Source: Forficula auricularia
Taxonomy: Eukaryota > Arthropoda > Insecta > Dermaptera > Forficulidae
NCBI GenBank assembly: GCA_024734495.1
Contig: JALMQS010000916.1
Location: 496,001-560,000, forward strand
DNA: 64,000 bases
Reading direction: 5' to 3'
Shown here: positions 43,329-55,019 of the stretch, in pieces
Position numbering within the stretch: position 1 is the stretch's first letter
How the letters are laid out: every line of letters begins with the position of its first letter
Program-made: the position numbers and the translations under genes
Notes under the pieces: model-generated
What the model saw: the letters and a program-made list of their open reading frames with translations, nothing else
Databases searched by the model: none
Told to the model about the DNA's origin: nothing

Positions 43329-44836
43329 CCCTTAATAATAAATGTAATTATAATAAAAACAATTCAAAATGTATTAATTTGTAAAAATTGAATCAATATC
43401 TTTTAACAATTGCTACATATTAATAATTTAAATATATAATAATATTTGTAAAGAGCTATCAGTTGGTTTTAAAATAAATAAATTCATAAATTATTAATAA
43501 AATGAAAAAAGCAAGTGTTTATTTGTTCTTTTATCATAACAACACAGTGTGGTGGCGCGTCAGAGTCCATGGATGCTGTGGACACGACTCATCCCTAAAA
43601 TGTCAGAACAGTGAGAATATATTCATAACGTATCATATATGAATCTCGTTTAGCTTTTTTCGCTTAATTTTAATTGAAAATTTATGAAACTTTTTAACGT
43701 CAGAATATGAATAGAATTTTCCAGATTTCATATTTGAATCATTTGCACTACTTATGGAAAATACATGATTTTTATTTATTTAATTTTATTTATGTTTAAG
43801 GAGCATTCATTATCCGGAAAATTTTAATTTTTACCCCCATTTGGGGTAATCTACCCTGTTCTTACCATAGCTGGGTGTGAGAGTTCCCTCATCCTACGAC
43901 TATGTTCAAAATTTACCAAGAGCCTAACGAATCTTAAAAACGTTTACCATATTTATTCTAATATTTATTTTATTCATTTAAATAAACTCTCTAAAAAAAT
44001 CTTTAAATTAATGTAGGGGTGTCAAAGTGGCGACCGCATGCATCCCTTCAATATCACTTTATTGCGGCTGGAAAAGCAGCCAGGGGGAACATTGATTTTT
44101 TTTCAAATTAAGTACATTCAGGGTGAAAATATTATATATATATATATAAAACATCAAATAAATAAATAATAATAACAAGTAATATTATGTCAATTTACTT
44201 TGGGATTTTACTGCGTAAACAAACACATTGTGTGTTAACTATGATATTAAAATATTAATAACTTAATACTTTTATCTTTTGTATTCGTTAAGCTTTCCTA
44301 TTTTATTAAAGATTAGCTTGATATTTATTATAAACATTTTACATCTCTAGAAAAAATTAAAAAAAAAGAAATTTAATAAAAAATTCATGACAAAGCCTTA
44401 ATTTTATTCCCCGAGCTAAAATTACTTTTATTAAAATTAGAATCATTATATTTATTTGTTCATTTTTTAAAACTAATAGCTGAAAAGAGTGGAGGGTTAT
44501 AGCCCTGGGGCTAGATGGCCCTCTTGATAGGGCGGTTAGGAGGGTTGCCTAATCCGACACGTGTCTGTCCCATTTATGAATCATCCCGATTCTATAGGCT
44601 TATCTATAAAATATTCAATAAATACGGAATAAACTTACATATATATGGACATCACATAACATTCACTTGACTAATATGTTTATAATATAACAAGATTAAA
44701 TAAATACAGTTCTTTATAAAAACAATCATAAAACGTTTATTCATAATTCAAGCATTTCGGGAAAAATTCTCCTTTCATCAATGAAAAAATTGGCAAAATG
44801 CAGTTACTTTATAAAATAATAATAAAAGAACTACTA
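43329..44836. other. AT-rich DNA with single hAT-type ends
   Basis: 43556-43615 repeats the hAT-type left end at 22275. 'aggggtgtcaaagtggcgac' at 44018 is another likely left end. A GC-rich stretch at 44485-44580 is unexplained. (TA)n at 44132-44147. Confidence 0.4.
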
Positions 44837-44845
44837 ACTAATACT

Positions 44846-45127
44846 TCTTTTAAGTGCCATATCAGGTCTCCCTGACGTTTCGGCGTCTCTCCACATATAC
44901 CTGTGCTGAGTGTGTTTAGCTGTTTTACACAGATATATGGGAGCTACTTTTTAAAGCCGGTTCCGAACGGCTAGTTTGGAGAGGTTGACTAGGCAATTAT
45001 ACTCTTGGTAGTTTGCCATTGTTTTCCAATAGGAGGCGACTGCAAATATCTGCCGAAACTCAGTCTCGAACCAGCATACTTCAAGACAGCGGCCAGACAC
45101 TCTGACCACTGATCCACAGTCGCCTCT
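44846..45127 (-). mobile_element. tRNA-derived SINE, copy 2, with TSD
   Basis: ACTAATACT lies on both sides (44837-44845 and 45128-45136). On the minus strand the head reads 'gaggcgactgtggatcagtg' with A-box-like TGGATCAGTGG and B box GGTTCGAGACT, then the same body as 13425-13668. The end opposite the head carries 'gacgccgaaacgtcaggga', which looks like a PLE/hammerhead-style scrap. Confidence 0.88.
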
Positions 45128-45221
45128 ACTAATACTAGAAGAAATTGTGCAGGGGGTGGAGTGAACTATCGAACCCAGTTTAAGACTAGAACTGTCCTAT
45201 TAATAAAATTAAATATATGTC

Positions 45222-45498
45222 CAGATAGCCCTCGTTTACTGCGATCTCGGTGAGTGATGTTTTTTTTGAAAAATTTTATATAAAAGTTATCGCTACCAGA
45301 TGCTTTTTGCGAAAATAAAATGTACAACGCGGAAACAAATGATTTAACTATGAATTATAGTATTTCAAGTGTTTTATTATTGGTGATGTTTATTTATTAA
45401 AAGGAATGTGTTCTTTTTACAAATCTCTCATTGATCACGAAATTTCTCGTAACGCGATGCTGATCGGAGCGCATCCTGGGATGAACGAGTGTTAACTG
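45222..45498. mobile_element. pogo/Tigger-like MITE
   Basis: Left CAGATAGCCCTCGTTTACTG and right (inverted) CAGTTAACACTCGTTCATCC are typical of Tigger-type ends, with 'gcgatctcggtgag' and 'cgtaacgcgatgctgatcgg' inside. TA follows the right end. Length is 277 bp with no transposase. Confidence 0.75.
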
Positions 45499-45499
45499 T

Positions 45500-46068
45500 A
45501 TAAGCTAGACAAAATTTATTTTTAGATTTAATAAATTACCATATATCTATATACAGAGTTTACGAAAAAGAATTACAACATTATGTGATTATATTAACTT
45601 TTTATTGAATGGTACTAGAATGTTAATTTTTTAATTTTTTTTTCAAAAAATCCATAAGTAAGAGTGATCGGAGGCGGAGGAGGGGAGATAGATTTGGTGG
45701 GGTGGAGAGTGTTCGAAGGTGGAGGAGGTTCCAGGGGACCCTTGGTTAAAAAGAGGCCCGCCGAATTTATTCTCAAACTCATCTCAAACAATTTCCTATA
45801 AATATTTATAATTTGAGATGTCTATGTTTCAGCATTTTTTTTTAATAAATTATCTTGTCAAAATTTAAATTCCCTAATTTTAATAGATAATAATATATTT
45901 ATCTAGTAAACTACATATTAGAGAGGGTTTTAACATAAATAAACCAATTATTTAATAAGGTGTTAATTTGAAAATATTTTTTGGAGAGATTTGTAGAGTT
46001 GTTGGTTTTTAAGAGAAAATCAATGAGAGTCTCAAGCAAAGGACTCCTTCATTGATTACCTCTATATT
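45500..46068. other. AT-rich DNA, nothing recognised
   Basis: A purine-rich stretch (45660-45770) and a trace of the dispersed 'aaaatcaatgag' end motif at 46016; no gene. Confidence 0.4.
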
Positions 46069-46420
46069 ACTTTAATATACAAGGTATGGTCAAGTATTGT
46101 AATCGTGCCTGAAAAAATAGTTTTTTTTTTGCTTATTTTTTTTGAAATATCTCAAAAACGGCTGAAATTATTTTGATAAAAGAAATTGGGCGAAACCATA
46201 GCATTTCGGTAAATAAAAATCTAGCCCATTTGAGCAAAATCAACCAAATTTTATATACATAATCAGTGGACCCCTAGAACACTAAAAATGCAAAAACAAA
46301 CCCCCCAAAATTGGGGAGGCGGGGGGTCAAAAAATTAAAATCTATCCCTTGTACCAAACTCAACCAGATGTGTATGGTAAAGTCAAGTGGATGGCCGTAT
46401 CAGAACATGTCAATTTATTT
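46069..46420 (+). mobile_element. TIR element family 'ACTTTACCATAC', copy 3
   Basis: Starts ACTTTAATATACAAGG, then TATGGTCAAGTATTG. Ends GTATGGTAAAGTCAAGTGG (46372-46390) plus the shared flank. An internal deletion relative to copy 4 gives a shorter unit. Confidence 0.7.
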
Positions 46421-46499
46421 GTTTATGCGTTTAAGATAACAACAGCTTAAGATATCAATAAAACTTATGAAACAAATATATGTTCTACACTTTAAAATT

Positions 46500-46690
46500 T
46501 TCAAAACTAGAGAGCCCGAAATTCAATCAGTTATCGGCAGTGAAAATACAGCATTTTGACATAAGGATGAACTTTCTACGACTTTTCGTTCTTCAGTTAT
46601 CATACTCTCGGAATTCAGACACAGAGATAGAGAAAAAATCAATTGAAAATAGTTTTTTCTACGTTTCAGATATGAGCAAATGGTTTGCCT
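46500..46690 (+). repeat. Dispersed repeat shared with 21425-21620
   Basis: 'catttt gacataagg', 'gaactttctacgac' and 'ggaattcagacacagagat' match in order. Probably part of a LINE 3' UTR. The overlapping frames are not genes. Confidence 0.45.
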
Positions 46691-47423
46691 GACTGCCGGG
46701 CGCGTAACTAATAATGTTATAAAGAAATAAAGTTTTTCATTTTTTTTTTGAAATGCATAGTACAACTTACTTGGGATAGCAAATATTTCATTGAAAAATA
46801 AATTCTTTGAATTTATATAGGTATGTCGTTTTTAGTATTTATATGTTTACTTGCTTTTATTTATTATTTATTATAAATATATATATATTTTCGATTTTTA
46901 TATTATTTCTTGAAAAACTAGTTAAACTTGTTCGAAATAAATTTACGATTCCATATCAATCGAGAAAAAGTGGGGAAAAAATAATGCTTTGGAATCTTTC
47001 GAATTGAATGCAGAAAATGAAAAGAAAAGAATTGGATTGATCAACTGATCAAAGGAATGGATTTCATTCAATGCATTTCAATAACTATACTTAACTATAG
47101 AAATATTTATAGGGAGAAGCCGTGCCATTATTTAATTCTCAGAAAATCCCTCTGACGAGATCGATCATCAAAAAGCAATGAAGGATCTATCTATCTGTAC
47201 CACGTGGGAACCTTTTCAAATCAAGCAGATGAAAGAAAAAGTATCTTCAGACTCAGAGTCAAAAAAGTTTAGAAGAATTCAATTTGAATGCGAAACGTTT
47301 TGAAGAATTCAATTTGCATGCAACATGTATCGTTTGCTTTTTAGATAATATTTAGAAGAATATTCATACAAACTAAATGAGTATTATTATTTATACATTT
47401 AGAAGTTTATTTATTTATTTTAA

Positions 47424-47644
47424 AAGAAATCATAAGTTGGTGTCATCTATTAAATCCGATGGAATGGAATATGTTTAGTTATATGTCTGAGGGGTTGTTT
47501 TTCACCCCTCGGGAATCGAACCCGAGTGCCAGTAACAGCAATTCGGGCCAGCTGGCTCACCTGCAGGATGCGAACCTCTCTGACATATGTACACGCGTAT
47601 TCCATTCCATCGGATTTAATAGATGACACCAACTTGTGATTTCT
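47424..47644. mobile_element. Hairpin family with tRNA-like core, copy 3
   Basis: The arms are the cleanest of the family: 'gttggtgtcatctattaaat' and 'ccgatggaatggaat' face exact complements at 47598-47644. The minus-strand core has GAGCCAGCTGG (A-box-like) and GGGTTCGATTCCC (perfect B box) about 40 bases apart. Length is 221 bp. A tRNA promoter enclosed by inverted arms is unusual for a SINE. Confidence 0.7.
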
Positions 47645-47698
47645 TGTAAATTTGAATCTATTACCATCGCCAAATTAATATCTTTCATATTTATTTTA

Positions 47699-48530
47699 AC
47701 TTTACCATACAGAGTATGGTCAAGTATTGTAATCGTGCATGAAAAAAGTGTTGTTTTTTTCGAAATATCTCAAAAACGGCTGAAACTATTTTGATTTAAA
47801 AAAATTGAGCGAAACCATGGCATTTCGGTCTACAAAAAAGCTCTAATAAGTGAACATCGAAAAAATTATATTTTTCGAGATAATAATTGTTTTGTCAAAA
47901 TGTTTGTTATTCTGTTAGTTACCTAGTCTGTTAGTTAGTCTGTGCGTTACCATATTTTTATGGACGAGCTAGCTCAAAAACTAGTGTGAATATCAAAACC
48001 AAATTTCACAAGTAGTTTTGGTGCTTTAAGATTAAGAGCTGATTAGATTTTGGTGGGGGATTAAAATTTAAAATTATAATTATATTTCCAAACTAAAAAA
48101 AACAAGAAAAATGAATATACTATAAAATGAACCTATAATAACGAAAATATGTTTTTTCTGGCTCCAAAATTAGGGGGGGGGGTCAAAAAATAAAAATCTA
48201 AGCCATTTGAGGAAACTCAACCAAATTTCGTATACATAACCAGGCTCCCAGAACACTAAAAATGCAAAAATAAACCGCCCAAAATGTAGGCGGGGGGGGG
48301 GAGGGGGTCAAAAAATGAAAATCTAGGCCCTTCGACCAAACTTGACCAAATTTTGTATACATAATCAGAAGGCCCCCAGAAGTCTAAAAATTCAAAAACT
48401 AACCTCCCGAAATGGGAGCGGGGGGGGGGGGTTGAAGTGTCAAAAAATAAAAATCTAGCCCTTTGTACTCAACCAGAAGTGTATGGTAAAGTCAAGTGGA
48501 TGGCCACATCAGAACGTGTCAATTTCTTTT
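47699..48530 (+). mobile_element. TIR element family 'ACTTTACCATAC', copy 4 (longest)
   Basis: ACTTTACCATAC at 47699-47710, GTATGGTAAAGT at 48481-48492. The interior contains 'ctcaaaaacggctgaaac', 'gcgaaaccatggcatttcgg' and three G-runs each followed by 'gtcaaaaaat'. The repetition inside suggests internal tandem growth. Confidence 0.7.
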
Positions 48531-48889
48531 TTTTAATATTCTCTTCTTATAGTTTTATGAATTTAGAGGATTTACGAAAATATACGGAATTTATTGCCTT
48601 AGTAAAATAAATAAATAAATTCAATAAATCACAGAAATCATATATAGTCTTCTGATAAATCATACCTGTTATGAATAATTTTTATAACATGACAGAAGTA
48701 GTGGGTTCTGTTCTAAAACAAAATTTCAATCCCGAGAGTCGAAATTGAAAGTTGGGCCATAGAAAACGGTTTATTTTGGTCGTCTGTTTTAAATTCCCAG
48801 ATTTTAAACCGGGAGGCGGGATTATAAAAAAGGAGCTAATTTCTCGGGATTTCGCTAGCAGAAAATTCCAAGAAGGACCACTAATCAGA

Positions 48890-49131
48890 AGGATAAATCT
48901 TTAAGCGAAATATTTAGACCGATACCTTTGCCAGCGCAGATAACACAAGATATCTTCTAGACATCTTAAAGACAGTTTGCTCATCAAATGAGAACAACTA
49001 TTTGGCAAATCAACAGATATGACTAATAGTATAATTTAAACTCTGGTTCGATTAACAACAATACTTCTGATCTATAATTAAAATTAATTCCAACTCATAT
49101 CTGATAGATGACAATCTTTTATGGTTTTCTT
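48890..49131. mobile_element. Hairpin family, copy 4 (partial)
   Basis: The right arm 'ctgatagatgacaatctttt' and 'ctataattaaaattaattcc' matches the others, as does 'taagcgaaatatttagac' in common with copy 1. The left arm is largely lost. B-box-like GGTTCGATTAAC at about 49044. Confidence 0.45.
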
Positions 49132-49169
49132 AATATTACCATTTAAATATTAAATATACGTATTATGTT

Positions 49170-49590
49170 ATTAGAGTTCGTAGCTGTGATGAAACTGTAT
49201 TAGATGAAGGAGGAGGTATCAGCCAAAGTTGGATGCACTGGGTTCAATAAAGTACCGTGAATAAAACGTTTCGGTCTAAATTTACATGAAGCTACAATTC
49301 TTATTTTTGACAAGGCTTGGTTCGATCACATAATATGTGTACCGCATTGTGTGTATAACTGTAGGTAAGTTTAAAGAACCATCTTGGTCAACTTGTAATA
49401 TTATAATAATAAGGATAAAATATAATAATGTTAACATATCAATGTTAACATCTATTTGTAAATTTTGTAGCCCAATTAAATGAAGATGCCCAAATAAGTT
49501 CAGGCCGAAACGTTTTATTCAGGGTGCTTTATTGAACCCAGCGAATCCAACCCTGGCTGATACATCCTCCTTCATCTAATACATTTATAT
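49170..49590 (+). mobile_element. Internally deleted PLE, relative of 36105-37924
   Basis: The left end 'gagttcgtagctgtgatgaa' and 'ggaggaggtatcagccaaag' joins directly to 3' UTR text ('caaggcttggttcgatcaca', 'tgtgtataactgta') and then the right end with 'aggccgaaacgtttta' and 'ggctgatacatcctcc'. The RT and nuclease are entirely missing. The hammerhead is decayed (AATGAAGA). Confidence 0.82.
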
Positions 49591-50421
49591 TATAAATGCA
49601 ATAGTTAAAGAAAATACATTTCTGGACACCGTATCATTAATTATTCGATGCAATTTCGATTTAAAATTTAAAAATTAATAATTAAATTAATGTTGCCCGG
49701 ACAGTACCCCGCAAGTCAAAATAAAATCGAAATTTTTTTTCGACTAAAATTAAAAATTTTAACACATAAATTATTTATTTTAATATAGATGTTAGCTAAC
49801 ATCATTTTTAATCGGATATATCAAATAATTTAATTGACAAATATATAATAAATAAATGTCTTTTGACTCGAATCACGTGATTTATTTATTTTTAAGTGAA
49901 GCGGACTGATATTTCGATCATTTTGAATATTAATATTTATAAAACCCTGGATCAGAAGGTTTTTTTTAACGTTACCTACGATAATTTATCTATATAAATA
50001 AAAGTTTTTTGTTTTTTCTCATCATACGATTTGGCTAGATTATTCGAAATATATGCTTTCAGCCAACATTCCTACTACGTGTTAAAAGTCCGATTTTTAA
50101 TAATTAATTACACGAAAACCCTTCGACAGATTTTTTTCAAAAAATTATTTTATACCTATTTGTTATCAATTAATAACACATTAAAAATTTAGATTATTAA
50201 TCCAACATTGCCTTAATGTCTGAGCAACCTTAAGTAGTCAATGCATTATTTAAAAATTAAAATATCTAGCTCATTTCAATAGTAAACATTTTAATTTTAA
50301 TTTTATAATGTTTGACCTTAATAAAAAAAGCATAGTGTTTATTTTTTGTATTTGGATTCCAATGAAATAACATTTAAATCGTAGGGTTCCGTAGATATAA
50401 GAAGATTGAGAACCACTGATA
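49591..50421. other. AT-rich DNA; hAT-type right end near 50415
   Basis: 'agattgagaaccactg' ends at 50418 and resembles a hAT terminus; no partner found upstream. Confidence 0.4.
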
Positions 50422-51104
50422 TAAATAAATTTTTATATCAATGAGAATTGTTTTTGACCGCGCTATTTGAAAAAGATATTTTATCACGAGACTACTGCGG
50501 ATTATGCTATTGAAGTCTTGTGGAGTCTTAAGTCTGGACCAAGAGAAAAAAAGATGTGATCCACTTAGCTACAATCCAACGTCATTTTGCGTATAGCCAA
50601 GGGCGGATCCAGGGGGGGAACGGAGGGGGCGACCGCCCTCCCATAGAGGCCCGTGCCTGGCAAAAAAAATTGTAAAAAAAAAACTTTTTTTTTTAAATTT
50701 TAAAATTGAAAATAAAGTTCTATATGTATGTGTGTGTGTGTGTGGGGGGGGCGGCGTCTCTGACCCCCCCCCCCCCCCCCCCGCTTGGACAATTCGATTG
50801 CGGCGACACACTTCCGAGATAAAAAGTGTACGTATATCTTATATACATCGGGCACCTTAATACATTCTCCCCCCCCATAAAAAATTCTGGATCCGTAGCG
50901 TATAGCCCGCTAGACATTCGGATGGTGATCCATATATGCTATACGCAAAATGACGTTGGATTGTAGCTAAGTGGATTACATCTTTTTTCTCTCTTAGTCC
51001 AGACCACAAGACCTCAATAGCATAATCCGCAGCAGTCTCGTGATAAAATATCTTTTTCAAATAGCGCGGTCAAAACAATTCTCATTGATATAAAAATTTA
51101 TTTA
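50422..51104. mobile_element. Foldback element with a MITE nested in its loop
   Basis: Arms 50422-50598 and about 50937-51104 are inverted over some 170 bp ('tatcaatgagaattg', 'gattatgctattgaagtctt', 'acaatccaacgtcatttt'). Removing the nested MITE restores a loop of about 30 bases. 'aaccactgatata' stands before the left arm and again near 51218, which may be the target duplication of a larger unit reaching 51215. Confidence 0.85.
50599..50898. mobile_element. hAT-like MITE nested in the foldback loop
   Basis: Left AAGGGCGGATCCAGGGGG, right (inverted) TACGGATCCAGAATTTTTT. GCGTATAGCC is found at 50589-50598 and again at 50899-50908, so the insertion made an 8-10 bp TSD. It contains a (GT)n run, G-runs and a 20-base C-run; the C/G runs may be poorly assembled. 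Confidence 0.82.
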
Positions 51105-51215
51105 AGATCATTGTTTCAACTTAGAAATATATAAGTTCAAATATTATTTTCATTCAATATTTGACAAAATTTCTCACAGTTGATTCGTGATCGAATCAAA
51201 TGTAGAAAACATTCG

Positions 51216-51860
51216 GTTAACCACTGATATAGTTAATAATAAGGGAACAGATCCAAACAAATCCTTGGCTACATCATGATTCCTACTAATATAATTAAGA
51301 GTGATAAGGCTAGATTGATTAAAATAAATATTTTAATTTATCTACTGTTGTGAATAATTTATCTTATAGATTATCCATTTAAAAATAAAATTATGCATTA
51401 GCCGGGAGGCTCTTATGAGTGGAATCCACTTTCATCTTTCGCTCGCCTGTCCACTGCCACTACCTATAACTTTTGCTTAAAGATCCCGTTTTGTTTTGTA
51501 TTTAGAAACGTCCTTGTCAAAAACCTTGTTCAGATTTTCAATTCAAATCTTGAGATGAAAATCATTGGCAATTCAAATTTACAACACCCTTCCTTCCATC
51601 CGCCCTTCCTCTTTTTACACACACGCATTCATAAGTGTTATGAATAAAGAACAGATCAAGAACAACCAGGCAGACAACAAAAGAATAATGATTTCGGGTT
51701 TGGAAATTAATAAACAGAACAAGATGTTGGCTGGTTGGCACTCAAAGGCGGACTTAGCAGCAGCTTCGGAATATAGAACGAGATTTATGGCGATTTAACT
51801 GGGATGTTAGTTATTCTTATAGGGGCTCAAATCCAGGCATAAACATTGAAAGCATTTTGA
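51216..51860. other. Low-repeat stretch with an unassigned frame
   Basis: The 77-codon frame at 51565-51798 (MNKEQIKNNQADNKRIMISG, LAGWHSKADLAAASEYRTRF) looks protein-like in places but matches nothing known to me. Possibly unique host DNA. Confidence 0.3.
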
Positions 51861-51861
51861 G

Positions 51862-52147
51862 ATTGCAATTGAATATGCAATTTTGAAAAGGGCATATCTT
51901 GCATATTTTGACAAATACACTTTTTCATATAAATCTAATCGAAAAGCTCCTCTGCACCTACTAAGCTCGGAAAAAGGTACAACTTTGGTATTAAGTTTAT
52001 TGCCCCTAAAATGTAACTCAAAAATAAATTTTTATAAATTTTACACTACTTTAGAAAATAATTAGTTTTTTTTTTCATTCCTGAACATTTTCTATTTTCA
52101 GACACATGTGCCCTTTTCGAAATTGCATATTCAATTACAATCTCAAG
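51862..52147. mobile_element. MITE, about 33-bp TIRs
   Basis: 'ttgagattgcaattgaatat' and 'gcaattttgaaaaggg' at the left, inverse 'cccttttcgaaattgcatat' and 'tcaattacaatctcaa' at the right. 286 bp. The frame inside is AT-rich chance. Confidence 0.75.
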
Positions 52148-53993
52148 ATCAGAATTAATTTTTACTTAATTTTTCCTTAAAATGAATCCATATGCATTTC
52201 AACTTTTTAAGCAGGCATTTTGAAAAGAAACGTAGGTTTAAAAATGTAAAAAACAAAGGTTCCAATAAATTTTAATTTATTGGAAATCATCTAATTTCAT
52301 TTATCACGGAACTGCATTCCACATACAATCCTCAGTTTTATATCTATCAGTCCATTATCGTGAAAAAGCATATAACATACATATTTACTTATATTCGTTA
52401 TATATTTTATATATGTTTATTTGTACTAAGCAGAGGACAACCTCATTGATTTCTCTTTATGAAAACAGGGAGTAGTTTTTTATAATAGGATTTTTTTGTA
52501 CTTTTGTTTTTTGCAATTTTCTCAATCAGAGTTTTTAAGTATCATAAGTTAGTAACTGACCACCGAGCGATGCTCGGTAACTTTTTGCTTCAGTTAAAAG
52601 CTATATATTAATATTTTTTAAATTCCTCGCCCGCACCCCCCCCCCGCCGCCCCCGAAACTGCACCCCACCGTCACCACTACTCCCGCACCCATTTTTTGC
52701 ATTTCTAGCCTTATAGTGGCCCACATAGTATGTTGTGTATATAGGTATATAAATAAATACAGTATAATTATTTTTTTAATTAATTAACAATTTATCGAGT
52801 TTGTGGGATTTAAAACTTGATTTATAATCAATTAAATTGCCTAACTTTTAATATATATTTATATTTGTAATGATCTTTTTGTGAGATTTAAAATTAAAAA
52901 AAAACAATTATTTAATAAAAGGAAATTGAATAAAAATGTAAATATACATTTTTATCGATACAACCACCTGTGAATAATTATTTAAATTAACAAAAAACCC
53001 ATAAAAACAACTTAGCCGAAGATGAGACCGTGACAGATTGAAATGTCAACCCAAAAGCCCCATAACCCGTTAATTTCATCCAAATCGTTAGAGACGTTTT
53101 CGAGAAACCGATAATTGCTTGTTTAATATAATAAGATTTAATGAGTCTAAATTTTATTCTGATTAAAGCTAAGAGAAAGGAGATAGATGTTTAGGAGCCC
53201 CAACATGAAAATGAATAATGTTTTTTTTTCAAAATCGGCGTGATTATCAAATATAGATTTTAAAAATTGTTCGGGTGATTTCAATGAAGGAGAACTTAAT
53301 AAGAGAAAGTCGTGTGATGTTCACACCTGTTTATTTATTACTATAGTTATAAATCTTAAATGAATGCCAGATTCTTTGATTGATATTGTAACTATATAAT
53401 TTGACGATAATAATATAATATTAATAATAATAGGTGAAGGTTCAGGTGGATGGTTGGAGGTTTTGTCATTTTGGGTTCGGGGAGAGCTATTTCCCAGGCA
53501 CAGGCACAGGCGTTTGCCCTGTCGGTCTGTCTGTCTGTCCGATAAGAGAGGCGAGATATGTAGCCACCACCTGGGTCAGCCCACTTTCACCATTACGTAA
53601 AACGCACGCCGGCGTTCGATTAACAAATAAACTCAGCTTAGCAGTTTATTTTTTATTTTTATTTTTATTTTTACAAAACATAAATAAAAAACCCTTGATA
53701 TAATGACTAAAATAAGGGGAGTGGAGCACCAGAGGGGAGGATTTATTATATTTAGAGCACAGTAACTGACTGAACTTCATACCAATCGATAATTTTATTT
53801 TAAAGTTTGCACCATCGATTATGATATATTTTTTTTTATATATTCATAACTTTAAAACTTTCAACCCCTCTATGACTCTTTTATTATAAATGATTTTTAA
53901 ACTTTATGAATCTATAATCCTACTTTAAACTCCAACCTATAAATCAACAAAGAAAAGTTTCAGATTAAACATTCTAGAATTAACATTTTTAAT
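52148..53993. other. AT-rich DNA with traces of repeats
   Basis: 52420-52475 is another copy of the dispersed end motif ('aagcagaggacaacctcatt', 'gatttctctttatga'). A C-run lies at 52632-52645. 53430-53640 is GC-richer; its 89-codon frame is unrecognised and runs into a T-rich tract, so I do not call it a gene. Confidence 0.4.
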
Positions 53994-54110
53994 GAGATAT
54001 GTCATTAGAATCCAGGACGTTTTCAAGCGCTATGTGAGAGAATTCTGTTAAAAGATTCTTGAACAAGGTATCGAAACGTCGTGCATTCTAATGAGATTTT
54101 TTCGTTGAAA
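53994..54110. repeat. Short inverted-end repeat, related to 5183-5375
   Basis: 'cattagaatccaggacgttt' faces 'gaaacgtcgtgcattctaat'. Contains GAAACGTC but no CTGANGA partner. Confidence 0.45.
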
Positions 54111-54154
54111 ATGAAGCCGAAAGTTTTCTTTAAATAAACAACTCAACTACCAAA

Positions 54155-54387
54155 GTTTTGTTAAGGGAGAATGGTGTAGGTTCCTTGGTAAAACATATTA
54201 AATAAAGTAAAGTAAAGTGTCCTTTGTGAACTCCTGAAGATGAGCTTATACCCCGAAATATACCATATATAGAATCGTGCTAAACAAGCATCTGTTCTTT
54301 TATTTATGTGAAACCTACCTAGTGTTTTATATTTTAAAATTTTAAAAAGTTTCTAAAAAAAATTTTTGAAAATTTTTCTTTACTTTA
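54155..54387. mobile_element. Palindromic hammerhead element, second copy
   Basis: GTTTTGTTAAGGGAG start and TTTACTTTAT end as at 18855. TCAACTACCAAA (54143-54154) and TCAACTAGCAAA (54388-54399) are the TSD with one mismatch. One arm is mostly deleted, leaving a single hammerhead region (54228-54275: CTGAAGA, GAAATATA), which is degraded. Confidence 0.82.
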
Positions 54388-54480
54388 TCAACTAGCAAAA
54401 CATCAAATCTACCATATAAATCATCAAGTTTTAGATAGACCTTAAGAACCTATACAACCGGAGAAGTGTATTATCTATTA

Positions 54481-54600
54481 GGTTGTTTCAAAAGTTTTGT
54501 CCGTTTTTATTAGTCTAATTTAAACTGTAATATCTCAGTGAATACTTATCAATTTAATCGAAATAAGCGCCATTTGAATCAGTGCACTTTTGTCAACGTA
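54481..54600 (-). mobile_element. mariner remnant: TIR and transposase C-terminus
   Basis: TTAGGTTGTTTCAAAAG at 54481 is a mariner-type terminus preceded by TA. Minus-strand 54554-54598 encodes R, a stop, QKCTDSNGAYFD and the terminal stop; the usual form is RWQKC-DSNGAYFD, so Trp has become a stop. The rest of the element is missing. Confidence 0.75.
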
Positions 54601-55019
54601 ACACAAGTCTATTAATTCCGTAGCCTTAAAAATTGGGTGCTCGGGATTTGATGAAGGTGACGTAATAAAAAATATGAAAATAATTGACTTAATATGTACG
54701 AGCCCCAGCCCCGTCCCATCTCAATTGGCCCACCAATATTTTTTCTTTTTAAATAAAATTATGCTAATTCATGATAAATTTAATTTAAATATTTATCCTT
54801 ATTATCATTTGGAACAACATTTTAAACAATTTAAAACATTTTATTGTAACATTCAACTTAAAATTATTTTTTAATTGTTAAAAACATATTTTTATATAAA
54901 AAATAGTTCTTTGCTTTTCACGATTTTTTTTTTTAAGAATCTTTGAATATGTGAAATAATCAAGTAGGCTTTGCCTTTTTCCAACAAAAGAAAGTTTGTT
55001 TTGTTTATTATTAGTAAAA

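Noticed and set aside
44485..44580. GC-rich stretch as a possible RNA gene
   Set aside because: Some self-complementarity, but no tRNA or snRNA signature.
47450..47632. Minus-strand frame of 60 codons
   Set aside because: Coincides with the tRNA-like hairpin and its arms; no protein similarity.
51883..52065. 60-codon frame
   Set aside because: Lies wholly inside a MITE and is AT-rich without motifs.
53434..53703. 89-codon frame as a host exon
   Set aside because: Composition is plausible but it runs into a T-rich tract, has no splice logic and matches nothing known.
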